A stretch of DNA of 64,000 nucleotides from Marthasterias glacialis (GCA_911728455.2 OU452240.1:2108001-2172000); one strand, 5' to 3'. Numbered from the stretch's first letter, positions 12,100-23,380 are shown. Translations and numbers: made by a program. The notes: generated from the sequence alone by a model not told the origin.

Positions 12100-12460
12100 A
12101 GGATTGGTGAGGCTGACAGTACAGTGTTCTTACTTCATCTGATTCAATGTATACATGACAAAACAAACCTGTGAAGATTTGGGCTCAATCCATCGTCTGA
12201 GTCAGCAGAAATTAGTGGGGAAAAAAACGTGCACACTTTCCACAGCATGTAAACACATTATCCATTTCGATTGTCAAACCCGAAATTAAAATCGGGGTCT
12301 TCAAATTCTTTTTTCTCGACTTTGACGGTAATTTCAGACAGTACTATTTCTACGGAAGATCAGCACTGGTCTGAACTTCATAATCAGTAAGCTTTCAGAC
12401 TGACACTAATTATAAAAAAAAAAACTTGATGAATACTTATCTTGTATTCGACCTTTAAAG
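12100..12460 (+). repeat. Interspersed repeat family R1
   Basis: Contains GGCTCAATCCATCG, ACGTGCACACTTTCC, GGGGTCTTCAAATTC and GAACTTCATAATCAGTAAGC, shared in order with 60440-60920 and, inverted, with 4797-5150 and 13536-13735. Confidence 0.65.
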
Positions 12461-12534
12461 GAGCATATTGTACATGCACATTTACCTTGAGGCAAATCAA
12501 CCCAACTGTCACGAAGTGAAGTGATTTCAAAGGC

Positions 12535-12915
12535 AAGTTATACCTTGGTATTTGGAACCGTACGTTTGTTTCAATCCTATATAATTGTACATACCATAAA
12601 ACTAACCTCTGAAAATTTGGTTTCAAAAGATGTTAGCGTTCTTGAGATATCGGCGAAAACCTGGAACGGTTGTTTCCACGCAGAAGGATCCGAAAATGCT
12701 GAAACGGCATGTTTTTCATCACGTGAAAAAGGCTTCATGCCTGAAGCCTCTCTCAGATTCAAATATTTTAACAAGAAATTCCCTCTCCCTCAAAAGTTAC
12801 GTTACTTCAAAGGGAGTCGTTTCTCACAATGTTTTATACTATCAACAGCTCTCCGTTGCCCCTTAGCAAATACGTTTGTATGGTCATTTATTTTTGGGAG
12901 TAATTACCAAAAGTA
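12535..12915 (+). repeat. Interspersed repeat family R2
   Basis: About 380 bp closely similar to 47655-48005; both hold GATGTTAGCGTTCTTGAGAT, CACGCAGAAGGATCCGAAAA and TCAACAGCTCTCCGTTGCCC. I remember such sequence as typical of sea-star genomes. The open frames here are repeat artefacts. Confidence 0.8.
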
Positions 12916-12934
12916 GTCCTTGTTGAAGGGGCTG

Positions 12935-12992
12935 TAAATGGGATAACCCAGTTACTATGGTAACCCAGTTACTATGGTAACCCAGTTACCAT
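12935..12992. repeat. Short tandem repeat, GGTAACCCAGTTACTAT
   Basis: Three consecutive units of about 17 bp. Confidence 0.8.
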
Positions 12993-13338
12993 ATACGCAC
13001 GGTGAGTAACACTTGTCTTTAAAAATATCACCATTCTTATAAATTGTTGACCTATTTCCCTAAACATCAAGTCAACAGCATGAGCTCATGACAGATATAA
13101 AGACTTCAACTATACACTCTCGAGTTACAGTTGACACATGTGTAGTCGATTGGTTGACCTTGTGCTTCAGTCGTTACAGTCGAAAATTAACCATTAATGG
13201 CTTCACTCCACCTTACAGTTGATGACTACTTAAAGGCGAACTCGTGTTATGTTTCAATAGCTATCGTTGGCTGTGACACAACCATCCAATCTACGTGTAC
13301 CATATCTTACAGAGAAGTCAAGACACTTCTCAATTTCA

Positions 13339-13466
13339 ATGGGAGACTTTTGAGATGATAGCGGGCGTCCAACAGACCGGTCCTTTTCCATTGTTTTGCG
13401 TCGCTGAGAACAATGGAAAAGGACCGGTCTGTGGGACGCCCGCTATCGTCTCAAAAGTCTCCCATT
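13339..13466. repeat. Near-perfect 57-bp inverted repeat (hairpin)
   Basis: Arms 13339-13395 and 13408-13466 are complementary, e.g. AACAGACCGGTCCTTTTCCA versus its reverse complement. The loop is only about 12 nt. No coding. Confidence 0.92.
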
Positions 13467-13535
13467 CACCACAAGGTGAGTTGTCTCATCCAAAAAATCC
13501 ACTTAATAATCCACGGGGTTATTTTCACATTAAGA

Positions 13536-13735
13536 CAAGATTTAAAAAAAAAAAAATTAAATGTAGAATACAGGATTGTAATATTCATTAAAACATTTTT
13601 TTTTTATTAGTATCAGTCTGAAAGCTTACTGATTATGAAGTTCATACCAGAACCAATCTTCCATAGAAATATATTTTTGTCTGAAATATGAAATTCGAAG
13701 ACCCCAATTTTAATTTTGATTGTATTGTTATTATT
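13536..13735 (-). repeat. Interspersed repeat family R1, partial
   Basis: TCTGAAAGCTTACTGATTAT, GAAGTTCATACCAG and TTCGAAGACCCC match R1 in inverse order. Confidence 0.55.
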
Positions 13736-14068
13736 TTTTGTTATGTAAGTTCGCCCCACACAAGGTTCAAAGCCACTCGAAACTACAGGTTTGGACACAA
13801 AGACCCCCCCCCCGCCCCGCCCCTATGAGACAAAAAATAAATAGCATATGTGCAGATTGAGATGGTGATGACTTCATGCTCAGACGCCTTCAGAATTAAA
13901 CATATGCGTTTGTCTGTTTAAGACCACCTCCCCTCATCACCTAGCACGATTTGGAGGAGAGAAGTGAGAAAGTGTCTAGAAGGAAAGTGTCTAGAGTCTG
14001 ACTTCAAACCGCAGGAGTTTTTTTTTTTTTTATCACTAAACACACCACACCATCATTGATTCAACTCC

Positions 14069-14340
14069 TTAAAGGGACTCGTTGCCCTCGGATTGGGCGC
14101 TTTTGGGCTATAAAAAGGAGTTTGTTATGAAACCTAGCTGGGTAGATATTTTAAAATTATCCTGTAATGATTCACATAGGAATCACTTTTTTTTTTTTTT
14201 TTTTTTTTTTTTGACAGAACCTGGTCCGCCATTTTGTGGAACAAATTTTTTACATTTTGCTTCAACGTACAGAGTGTGGGTCCGCTGGGTGTATTTCCAG
14301 AGGCAAACGCATGCTTTTTGAATCACCACTCACTGGTTAC
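14069..14340 (-). repeat. Interspersed repeat family R3, partial
   Basis: GGGACTCGTTGCCCTCGGAT, GGGCGCTTTTGGGCTATAAA and GAATCACCACTCACT match, inverted, segments at 31770-32200. Confidence 0.55.
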
Positions 14341-14552
14341 AACACACTGTTGTATATACACTCAAATATGAGAGCGCCCTAATGCGGTCACAAATACAGT
14401 CAATATACGGAGGAGGTACCACAATGAGTCGACTCACAACCTCTTTTATAACTCAAACTCCCCAAAGACTGAAATCTCGAGCTCGCACTATGCACACAAT
14501 GGAAGAAACAGCCGGTATGCAATATAAGAAGAGGCACTAACCTTCCTTCCGC

Positions 14553-14583
14553 TTATCGAGATGTCCCTTGTTCACTTCTGTTC
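14553..14583 (-). CDS. Gene 1 candidate terminal coding exon
   Basis: About 4.5 kb downstream of exon 4, a pyrimidine-rich tract ending in CCACAG precedes a frame-compatible RNRSEQGTSR and TAA. The phase matches the exon 4 donor, and the total coding length is then a multiple of three. A GTTAGT soon after the stop could make this an internal exon with the stop inside it. No RNA evidence is available, and another terminal exon in the 14.6-19.0 kb intron cannot be excluded. Confidence 0.45.
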
Positions 14584-17500
14584 CTGTGGATTCAAGAAGA
14601 AAAATCAAATTTTATAATTACTTGTCATCCTACATGCTTGACCATGACCCACATACCGGCATCTCGTTTCCGTAATTCAAATCAATGTTCACACCGGCAA
14701 GGCATGATACTTCATGGAGAAAACGGAGGCAATGGAGGCAACCGAGGCAACTGCAATTGTGCCCTTTTAATAAAGCGTGGCAGTACCAATTGGTGTTTTT
14801 CCTCCGTGGTGCCCTTTAGCATTTCTAGGAAAACTGCCTTGCCCCTTACACAAACGACGTAGGAAGAAAAACTACATATTAAGTGATGTTTGAAGCTTTG
14901 CATGGTGTGAAGGATTATAAGTGACTAAAACTAGTAAACTATATAGTAGACTTGCGGGTACACCCGTTTTCTGATCTCTTTTTGGAGGAGTGGTGGCTCT
15001 GAAAAGATACGGTGTGGTCTTGCCGTTTCGAACAGTATATTCTGCTCGTCTCCCCTGAAGACAGCAGAGTATACTGTTTGAAACGTCGAGAACTAAACTC
15101 AATGTACAGTGGCATAAGCAGACATTTTCACTTTGGGGAAAGTGGGAGAATAGACGTTCTTTATATATTATTATTTTTTGGATTTTTGGATTTATTTTTA
15201 TTAATATTTATTTTATTTATTAATGTATTTATATTTATTTATTTTATTTATTTATTGTCTATTTATTTATTTATTTTTTTCATTTATTATGATTTCGTAT
15301 TATTACTATTATTATTATATATTTATTTATTTGTTTGTTTGTTTGTTTGTTTGTTTGTTTGTTTGTTTGTTTGTTTGTTTTTTGTTTTTTTGTTTGTTTG
15401 TTTGTTTGTTTGTGTGTTTATTTATTTATTTATTTATTTTTTTATTTATTTTTTTTTTCGGGGGGGGGCTTTTTCGAACCATTCATTTGTGCATTTTTCG
15501 GTCTCATTTTTTTTTTGGGGGGGATGCAAACTTGCAGAAGGTGCAAGAGGGGAGGGGGCAATTTGATTTGGGTTGACTGTGTGGTCAAAACTGGAGGATG
15601 AATATTATTCTTCCGAAGAGCAGCAACATACTTTCCCATTAAATGTTCATTTAACAACAGAGATTTGTTGTGTTGGGTTTCAACAGAGAGCCCTGGTGAA
15701 CTTTTGGCAGGTTGAGATACTGCCGTAGCTTTGGCGATGATCTTTAAATAGCAATTTCTCCTAATAACTGCTCTTAAATCTCTTTTCACGTGAAGGGCAG
15801 AGACTCCATTGTTCTATCCACTTGGGTTTAGAATAATTTCCTTTTTGAGCCATGCTTTTTTCAATAATATCAAGCAAAGGTAAGACGATAATTTCATTAA
15901 GGCAAGCTTTTCTCCATCAATTCCAATGATGTAGCTGGAAACCTTTCCGTTTTGTTTCATTTCATTTTAGTGCTTTTAAACACTGGAACAAAACTGACTT
16001 GAAACTGGCAAGTGACAAAACTATAAAAAAATATATATAAAAAAAAACTACCAATAGAATTTCCTTTTATTCAACACTGGACAGAATTCTTGTACTCTAA
16101 GTGCATTACAATCATGCAGTGTTCTTCGAGCGTGTGGCGCATTACAAGTATTCAAGTACAATTATGAAGCTGTTCAAGCCTTCGGACAATTCCACCTCGT
16201 TCTAATGGGATAAAAGGAGTAATTTTAACGGAAACCTTTCTCTCCGCAAACTGTGGACGCTTTTAGTGTGAGATTGTAATACGATTACGGGGAGAGAAAA
16301 AAACCATTAGAGCGGATGATGAGATTTTGGAACCTTGGATTTTTTTAAAATCCTTCTTCACCAGATCGGGCCAAAGTAATTTGACATTAAGTCAAGGTTG
16401 GCTATGAGTGGAATCTAAACAACAAACAGACACAATCAAAGGGTTGGGGGGGGGGTAAGAAATTTACAAAACACTGGAAGAAAATTCTGCCATTTTAAAG
16501 ATAAAAGCATGGCTTTGGATCTTTAAGACTAATTTAAACCAATTGAAGGTTGGGTTGGCAGCATGCCAAAGATAAAGTTGAGGCAGTTGACAGCTGGTTT
16601 CACCTTTGATGAAATATTCTCTTCTTGTAATTGCATTAGGTTAAAATAAAATAAAAAATGCTCATTTTCAATTTGGTTTGGACAGTATTGCTGATGCATT
16701 GTGGAGTGTTGATGCCGAGCGATCCAGTGCACCACACTCAAGTGATGGTGTTGTTATAATAGGGTGTTGGGTTCGGTTCCCGGTCATGGAACTTGTGACC
16801 TTTTGAGCAGGACACTGGACCATAATTACTGCGCCCTTTTAGGTAGGACCTTTACCGGTTGGTCCTTTGTGTTGTGTAATGCATGTAAACGAACCCAGTA
16901 CACTTATCGTTACGAGAAGGGGTTTGCCCCGGTGTTTCTGGCTTGGTTGACTGCAGTTTGCGACGCATTACCATGTTAACCTTGTCGCAATGCTGCATTC
17001 TTTTAAAGAGCCTTGGGTCGTATGTAGTGAGAGCAGACTACCATGTACACACTGCATAATGTACTCACTAAATTGCTTAAACTTCCAAATGCACTGTACT
17101 TGGGTTGGGTCGTTTAAGAAGTCAACAGACCCTTCCCATGAAATATGTAAAATGCACATCACGCGTGCGCACTAACACCAATTATGGTGGGCAAAGTGAG
17201 GGAACATCGCGCCTTTTGGGGCTAATGGTGGCGTGACGCACATGCGTTTGTGCGTCTGACTATTGCGCAACTCTATGGCGTTTGCCCACCAATAATGTCA
17301 GTACGCACGCGTGAATGTAATTAGCATATTTTATGGGAAGGGCTAATTAAATATTGGAGCGATCACTTGCAGCCTCTCAAAACTAAAGGTAATCTGAAAT
17401 TTTGTATATTTTTTGTTTTATTTTTTATTATTATAATTTGTTTTTATAATACTTATTATTTATTTTTTATTTATTGTTTTATTTTTTTTTATATTTATTT

Positions 17501-20500
17501 ATTTGTTGTTATTTTATTTTATTTTTTATTACTCTAGGGTTATGATCGAGCACTGCATGCTGGCAAAAAAAAATAGCGCTATGAGATCGATCACCCTTGG
17601 GAACGAGGTTGATATGGTAATAACCGCTTATATACACCTCTAATACGGCGTGTGTTGTCACCTGTGACTGCGTGCACATTGCTTGGTATAGTGGTACTGG
17701 GAAGACCACAGTTAATCTTTGACTGGTTGTGAAACGAGGCTCCAATAACTCCGGGATAGAAATAAATCTGGAGAAACTTTGCAAAACAAGAGAACCACTA
17801 GCATTCTCCATAGTAATAACAATTAATATTAAAAACGTATCTACATGGCACTTTATGCAAAATATCGCAAAGCGCCTCACAATAAAACTATGAAACCTAG
17901 GCAATAATAACACTTAAAAATAATATAAAAGATACTTTAAGTGTAAAGAGATTAAGCCAGACACTTCAACAAGGAAGCAAACTACACTAAAAAGCAAGTT
18001 AAAATGCAAGAAGGAACCAAACTTAATGCAGAAATTACCAAAACAAAGCATTGAAAAAGAGATCAGAAATTCACCACAAGGACTGTATTAACGGTAACCC
18101 GGATTCCCATGAGTGATTTACTAGGATCCTTCCTCACTCTAACAAAATCCAACACCATATATGGTAACTCAACACCCAAACTGTTGGACTCTGGTTGTGA
18201 TGGTATGCCTGATCTCATGTAAAGCATAATCAGTTTACTAGTGCAGTCCTCAGTCCAACACCATTCAGTAACTATGGTAACTCAACACACAAACTGTGGT
18301 ATTCTGATAATGGTGGTATGCATGATCTAATGTAAAGCATGATCAGTTTACTAGTGCAGTCCTCAGTCCAACACCATTCTGTAACTCAACACCCAAACTG
18401 TTGGGCTCTGATTGTGGTGGTATGTCTGATCTCATGTAAAGCATGATCAGTTTACTAGTGCAGTCCTCAGTCCAACACCATTCAGTAACTCAACACCCAA
18501 ACTGTTGGACTCTGATTATGGTGGTATGCCTGAACCCATGTAAAGCATAATCAGTTTACTAGTGCAGTCCTCAGTCCAATACCATTCTGTAACTCAACAC
18601 CCAAACTGTGGTACTCTGATTATGGTGGTATGCCTGAACCCATGTAAAGCATGATCAGTTTACTCATGCAAAAGCGGTCCCCAGTCCAACAAAATCCAAC
18701 AAAACCTGCTGTTAGAATTTGATGGAATAGGGACTGTTAGGGTTAAAATAGGTAAATCCATGGTGGAGAAATGTTTTTAAAAACAAGATCCACCCTCTTA
18801 TAACTGTAATTTTATTCTTAGGTTATGAAATTGTAAAAGTTGCTGAAAGTCTGGTACAATGACTTCCTATAAGTCACAAGAGAACAGCTCGATTGGAAAT
18901 CCTCAGACTAAATTCTGTGTTGCTTTGTCCAATGGTTAAGGGCCAGCTTTCAAGGGATGGCAAATTTTATAATGTATATTTGCATTGCGAGACGATGAGT
19001 CTCATGTTGTTTGACAATGCGACCAATAAATATGAATGACTGAATGAATGAATCTTACCTACGACGTTCTCGACTACGGCTACGACTACAGCTAGGGCTT
19101 CGCTTTCTGGGAAAGAGAAAAAAAAAGGTTGACAAAAAAGTATGGTTAAAATGGGTACTTCCAAATTTTAATATAAATTAGCATATTAAGCAATAAACCA
19201 CAAGAGAAACTGACTGGAGTAAGTCTTTTAATTTTATTTTTGGGGTGAACAAAGAAAAAATGACTGGGGCGGGAATTGAACCTGTGACCTCTGGATGAAC
19301 AAACCGGCGCTCTACCAACTGAGCTGTTTTTCTTTGTTCACCCCAAAAAAATAAAATTTAACATGATTGAAATATCTGTTTTTCACTTGAAAAAATATCA
19401 GGGGATCAAATTATTTATCCTTTTGGATGGCCAAGGATGACACTTGAAACTGCAATTGGAAGTCAAGACTTCGATGTCAGCTCAATGTGTCTTAACATCT
19501 CTACAATTTTCAAATGTGTAGTCGATTTTGAGGATTCTAAATTTCAAGATCTTTCTCAGTTTCAGAAGTGCAGATTCCAGACCGCATTCCAGCATTTTCT
19601 TTTGCCTTCGGGGAAAGTTGTTGGCACAACCGAATCTGCTTACCTAACACGTTCGCGGCTGCCACTGCGGTGACCTTTGCGAACAGGGGAGCGAGACCGA
19701 GACCTTGGTAAAATCAAGCAAAAACAAACATCAATTAATAACGGAAAGTTATTAGAATATAATGCAAAAACGGAGATGCCAATACTAGATAATGCAAAAC
19801 AAACCTATTTGCTTATAGCAATAGAAATTAATGGGAGCCAATAACAAGAAATGTACATGTACAATTTGCAAGTTGGTTGTTTACTTTCTGTTGCTAATCT
19901 TGTGAAAAGTTTATTCAACAACCAAAATATGTGAGTCCTACAGTTCCACAAGAAGGAAAATCTAAAGAAGTTAAAGATTTCTCTGTCTTGGTCAGGTTCG
20001 GTTCAATTATCGCTGCAGCAACAGCAGGCGTTGAAATTGACTTGTTAAGTTTACGCATCTACGATACAGCGCCAAGTGTTTTTGTGTTTCTAAAAAGTAA
20101 AAATATAAATGACAAACTAAAAAATTAAAACAAGAGGTAAGACTATTTGGCAGTTTGTCGAGGATGCTACCCAACTGTTTTTGTTTACACGGTCTGATTT
20201 TTTTTATATTTTGTATTGTTTTGTGTTTGTTTCAAACAGTTTACTTTGTTCTTTTCATAAATAGAATGTATTTAAAGTGAAACCTCAAAAGCGCATAAAT
20301 TAAAAAAAGACAAATAAAAACCAAAATGAACAAAAAAAAAAAAAAGGTACCAAAATTCAACCAAATGATGTCAACACAAACTTACCATCAGTATATAAAA
20401 CCATACTCTTTGCAAAATGATCACCGCACGGAACAAGGCTTCCCAACACACAACCAACCAATCACAGGGCTCGTCCTTAGCTCCCAACCAATCACAGTGG

Positions 20501-23380
20501 AGAACTTAACCTCTCGTGGTGGATTCTACCAATCAGAATCGACCATACCACTTTGGGCCACCATACCCATACTCTTATAAGGGCCGACCACTTTAAACAT
20601 TTTGCCCCAAATATCCACTCACACCGTTGCCAATGCGTTACCACCAACAAAAAGCCCACACACCAGCCTAAAAAATTATGTATAAAATATCAGCATATGA
20701 AAATATACAAGGAAGTCACTTCAAAAGTGTGGCTAAGGAATAAGAGTGTAATGTACAAGGTGTGACACATGTTAGAATTTTTATTAAAATGGCAATGAGT
20801 AACTATTATTATTATTATTATTAATGAAACCAAGGATGCCTCATGAGTGAACTTAATCACTGTAGCTCTCAAGCCTGAGTGAACTTAATCACTGTAGCTC
20901 TCAAGCCTGAGGAAACCTGTAGATAAGGGTGCTTGTCAGGTGAACCAGAAACATCGGGAGTAAACCCCTGCTCTCAGCGACAGCTGATATCCTCCTTGGG
21001 GGGAGGGGAGTGACTAAGGTCTTCACATTGTTCCTTAATCATTGCAATCCGGGCTTGACATTGTAGGATTCGTGTAATGGATTTTTTTTTTTTTTTATGG
21101 AAGTCGCCAGACACACAAGGCCTGTAAGCCACTCGAGGTGTGGGCTACAAATAAACTGTTTTTTCCAGGGGCCGTTGCCACCTACTCCTGGGGCTGAAAA
21201 AGGGTAACCCCCTTTACAGTCCGGAAGGATGTAGGCTTAGGTATCATCTATCAGAAGCCTGGCTGGTAGAGCAGAAGGCTCTACCTCCCCAACTTTTACG
21301 GAGCGATTATGGTTAAGTGCCTTGCTCAAGGACACAAGTGTCATGACCGGGACTCGAACCCACACTCCGATGACTCAGCCACCAGAGCTTGAGTCCAACG
21401 CACTAACCACTCGGCCACGACACGCCACAAAATTATTCAGGGTCACTTTCAAGTTAAACAAATTGAAGTGAATGAAACTACGAGGCCGCACCTTTTGGCT
21501 ACACACACTTTACCTGCTGAAATGACGGCGATACCCAGAGGTGAATTTGGTGCAGTGGCGAGCGATATGTCCCCGCTCCTGGCAGTGGTAGCATCGGATA
21601 TCCGGATCGTGGAAAGTGGACCGGCCAAAGCTGGTCCGTCCACGGTTACGGGGTCGAGCGATGTTGACCTGTACTCGGCTACCATTAATTGATCTGTGGA
21701 GGTTTGAAGAGAAATGCAGAAGAACTTTTAAGAACACCAACTGACCAAATCATTTCTGTTGACCAACACGTACACTGAATCAATTTATAACGCATTAACC
21801 CAAATCCATTGTGAACATTCACGCATGCTCATCAAATCTTCTCGATCATTTATGAAAAAACATTTTTCCTAACGAATCTTTTTTCTGTTATCCTGTTGGT
21901 AAGTGATGACGTTTTGGAGCCAGAAGTGCAGTGTAATGAATGTTCATGTACACGTGTGAGTATCATTCATTTACGTTGCACTTCCAGCTCCAAAACATCA
22001 TCACTTTACCAACAGGACAGTAAGCACAAATAGTAAGCACAAATAGTAAGCACAAAACTTACCGGTAAACAGTTTTATGAAATTGGGAATAGTACATCAA
22101 GACCAAGGCAGAAAGTCAGACACCACAAACAGAGAACGACACAACGATCCTTGCCCGCTTTGCGATGATTTTTGCTGTAACAATTATGTTCGGGAGCCCA
22201 GCTTTGCACTGTGGGTTTGTTTTGTGCCTCGTTACACCCGCTTTCTAGCCCACCTTTTAACCAATAGGAATGCCTGAACTGTCTTGTGGCATGTCATGGC
22301 CGAGAAGTTAAGAACACAGGACTCAAGCTCTGGTGTTTCTGATCAGCAGAGTGTGGGTTCGAGTCCCGGTCGTGACACTTGTGTCCTTAAGCAAGACACT
22401 TAACCATTATTGCTTCGTCCTTCGGATGGGACGTAAAGCTGTAGGTCCTGTGTGTTGTGTAACGCACGTAAAAGAACCCAGTGCACTTATCGCAAAGAGA
22501 AGGGGTTCGCCCCGGTGTTCCTGGTTTGATCGGCTGCAGATTGCGCCACAGCACCTTGTAAACTCCGCATACCTTGCAGAAAAAATACTGAGCGCTTTGA
22601 GACGCCTATCGGGTGAGATAAAACGCTATATAAGAACTGCGTATTATTATTATTATTATTATTGGGTATTTATGAATGAATGATAAAACAGTGAACAGAT
22701 TAGTTTTTAGGCGATTTCTGAAGTGGTCAACTGTGACTACCTCATTACATGCCTTAAACAGACTCGGGTGTGTCATTCCACAGTTCAGTTGCAGCTATTC
22801 GGAATTAGCGAACCTCGTAAGACTTTGTAACGGTGGTGGAAGTGATGAGGAGAGACTTCGACTTAGAACATAAATTTCTCGACGGAATGTAATTTGTGAA
22901 CTACAGTGTATGTTTCTGGAGGTAAACTGGGGCTGGGGCTCGGTAAACAGCGAAAAAAATTAAGAGGAGAATGTTGAATTTAATTCTAGCTTCAACGGGG
23001 AGACAATGACGATTCTGTAGGGTGGGAGTTATGTGATCACATGGGCGAGATCGAGACAACTTTGATTCCACTGGCAAGTCTAACGAGACCTGCAAAAACT
23101 AAGAAAAAGTCTTAAGATATGGGATTGGCATTCTGATACTCTGTACTTACTCCCCGTTCATCTCACGGACTGCATCTTCAGCATCTCGCCTTTTCTTGAA
23201 GGCAACAAACGCAAACAGCGGTGGGTAACGAGCGAGCCAGACCTCAAAGAGGGATCCAAACTTCTTGAAGATTCTCTCCAGATCGGATCGGGTCGTCTCA
23301 GAGTTGATGTCGCCGATGTAGACACGAGTACGTTCTCGCTCATCGTCGCTGTTATCCTCATCACTGCTGTATTTCCCCAT
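14553..23380 (-). CDS. SR splicing factor, RRM + CCHC zinc knuckle + RS tail (SRSF7-like), five coding exons
   Basis: Coding exons run 23380-23151, 21693-21514, 19703-19644, 19106-19059 and 14583-14553, all with AG acceptors and GT donors; they sum to 549 nt, which is 182 residues plus TAA. Residues 18-88 form an RRM with RNP2-like VYIGDI and RNP1-like LFAFVAF. Residues 111-124 are a zinc knuckle, CYHCQERGHIARHC (C-x2-C-x4-H-x4-C). The rest is an Arg/Ser-rich tail. This order is that of SRSF7/9G8, nuclear proteins that bind exonic enhancers and recruit spliceosome and export factors. Odd points are an acidic N-terminus (SSDEDNSDDERE) absent from SRSF3/7, PPLFAFVAF where the family normally has PPGFAFVEF, and a tail much shorter than in vertebrates. 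It lies head to head with the SRSF7-like gene at 26.08 kb. The first four exons are firm; the last exon is less sure. Confidence 0.9.
15160..15475. repeat. (TTTA)n and (GTTT)n microsatellite tract
   Basis: A 300-bp low-complexity stretch, including about 13 GTTT units at 15329-15380. It creates spurious Phe/Leu/Ile-rich frames. Confidence 0.95.
15476..16755. other. No gene recognised
   Basis: Lies in the predicted last intron of gene 1. It has short homopolymers, and I see no coding exon on either strand. Confidence 0.4.
16756..16995 (+). mobile_element. tRNA-derived SINE, 5'-truncated copy
   Basis: GGTTCGGTTCCCGGTCATGG (B-box) is followed by CGAACCCAGTACACTTATCG and GAGAAGGGGTTTGCCCCGGT, colinear with the better copy at 22288-22664. 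Confidence 0.7.
17128..17343. mobile_element. MITE, about 60-bp terminal inverted repeats
   Basis: CCCTTCCCATGAAATATG at the left and CATATTTTATGGGAAGGG at the right are inverted. The similarity continues inward through CACGCGTGCG and GGTGGGCAAA. Confidence 0.75.
18138..18720. repeat. About 104-bp minisatellite, five copies
   Basis: CAGTTTACT recurs at 18231, 18344, 18448, 18552 and 18657, spacing 113, 104, 104 and 105. Units hold TAACTCAACACCCAAACTGT and TGATGG/TGGTGG GTATGCCTGA. Located in the last intron of gene 1. Confidence 0.93.
19059..19106 (-). CDS. Gene 1 coding exon 4 (RS tail)
   Basis: A 48-nt exon between TCTCTTTCCCAG and GTAAGA encodes RKRSPSCSRSRSRERR in frame with exon 3. Confidence 0.85.
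19229..19358 (-). mobile_element. Palindromic element with tRNA-like core
   Basis: Arms TTTTATTTTTGGGGTGAACA at 19232-19251 and its complement at 19331-19350 enclose 19261-19325. On the minus strand that core reads as the D-arm/A-box AGCTCAGTTGGTAGAGCG and the B-box GGTTCAATTCC with tRNA-like spacing. The 5' acceptor strand is missing, so it is not a functional tRNA gene. Located in intron 3 of gene 1. Confidence 0.7.
19644..19703 (-). CDS. Gene 1 coding exon 3 (RS tail)
   Basis: A 60-nt exon between TTTACCAAG and GTAAGC encodes RSRSRSPVRKGHRSGSRERV. The frame and Arg/Ser composition continue the zinc-knuckle exon. Confidence 0.85.
   Translation of the reverse strand, partial: VSVSLPCSQRSPQWQPRTC
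20456..20580 (+). promoter_or_regulatory. Cluster of three CCAATCA boxes with downstream TATAAG
   Basis: CCAATCA lies near 20458, 20489 and 20530, and TATAAG at about 20575. No obvious transcript follows; it may be chance or belong to a repeat. Confidence 0.2.
20846..20911. repeat. 33-bp direct duplication
   Basis: Two adjacent copies of a unit including GAACTTAATCACTGTAGCTC. Confidence 0.9.
21096..21427 (-). mobile_element. tRNA-derived SINE, leucine/serine-tRNA-like head
   Basis: On the minus strand the head reads GTGGCCGAGTGGTTAGTGCG (A-box) through GGGTTCGAGTCCCGGTCATG (B-box), with extra bases between as in tRNAs with a long variable arm. The body TGCCTTGAGCAAGGCACTTA-like and TAGAGCCTTCTGCTCTACCA follow. 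A sister copy is at 53484-53803. It lies in intron 2 of gene 1. Confidence 0.8.
21514..21693 (-). CDS. Gene 1 coding exon 2 (end of RRM, zinc knuckle)
   Basis: Acceptor CCTCCACAG and donor AG|GTAAAG bound 180 nt. It encodes residues 77-136: the last RRM strand (SRVQVNIAR), a short basic linker and the CCHC knuckle at 111-124. It keeps the frame of exon 1. Confidence 0.92.
21891..22018. repeat. Hairpin element, arms about 58 bp
   Basis: TCCTGTTGGTAAGTGATGAC at the left and its near-complement ATCATCACTTTACCAACAGG at the right. It sits in intron 1 of gene 1. Confidence 0.88.
22288..22664 (+). mobile_element. tRNA-derived SINE, near full length with (ATT)n tail
   Basis: A diverged head, B-box GGGTTCGAGTCCCGGTCGTG, body CTTCGTCCTTCGGATGGGAC and GAACCCAGTGCACTTATCGC. 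The 3' end is AAACGCTATATAAGAACTGC followed by (ATT)n. Located in intron 1 of gene 1. Confidence 0.85.
23151..23380 (-). CDS. Gene 1 coding exon 1 (start, acidic N-terminus, most of RRM)
   Basis: The ATG is at 23380-23378 and follows an acceptor (TTTTCCTCACAG, exon from 23396), so translation starts in the second transcribed exon. It encodes residues 1-76 plus two bases, and ends at donor GA|GTAAGT. It includes RNP2 and RNP1. Confidence 0.92.

Noticed and set aside
12521..12916. 131-codon open frame
   Set aside because: It coincides with interspersed repeat R2, whose other copy (47655-48005) breaks the frame.
15012..15601. Open frame of 184 codons rich in Phe, Leu, Ile
   Set aside because: It is translation of (TTTA)n and (GTTT)n low-complexity DNA, with equivalent frames in all three phases.
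17509..17913. Minus-strand 134-codon open frame
   Set aside because: It lies in the gene 1 intron with no Arg/Ser bias and no in-phase acceptor, and resembles no family I know.
19261..19325. tRNA gene on the minus strand
   Set aside because: A-box and B-box are present, but the 5' acceptor strand is missing and the T-stem does not pair well.
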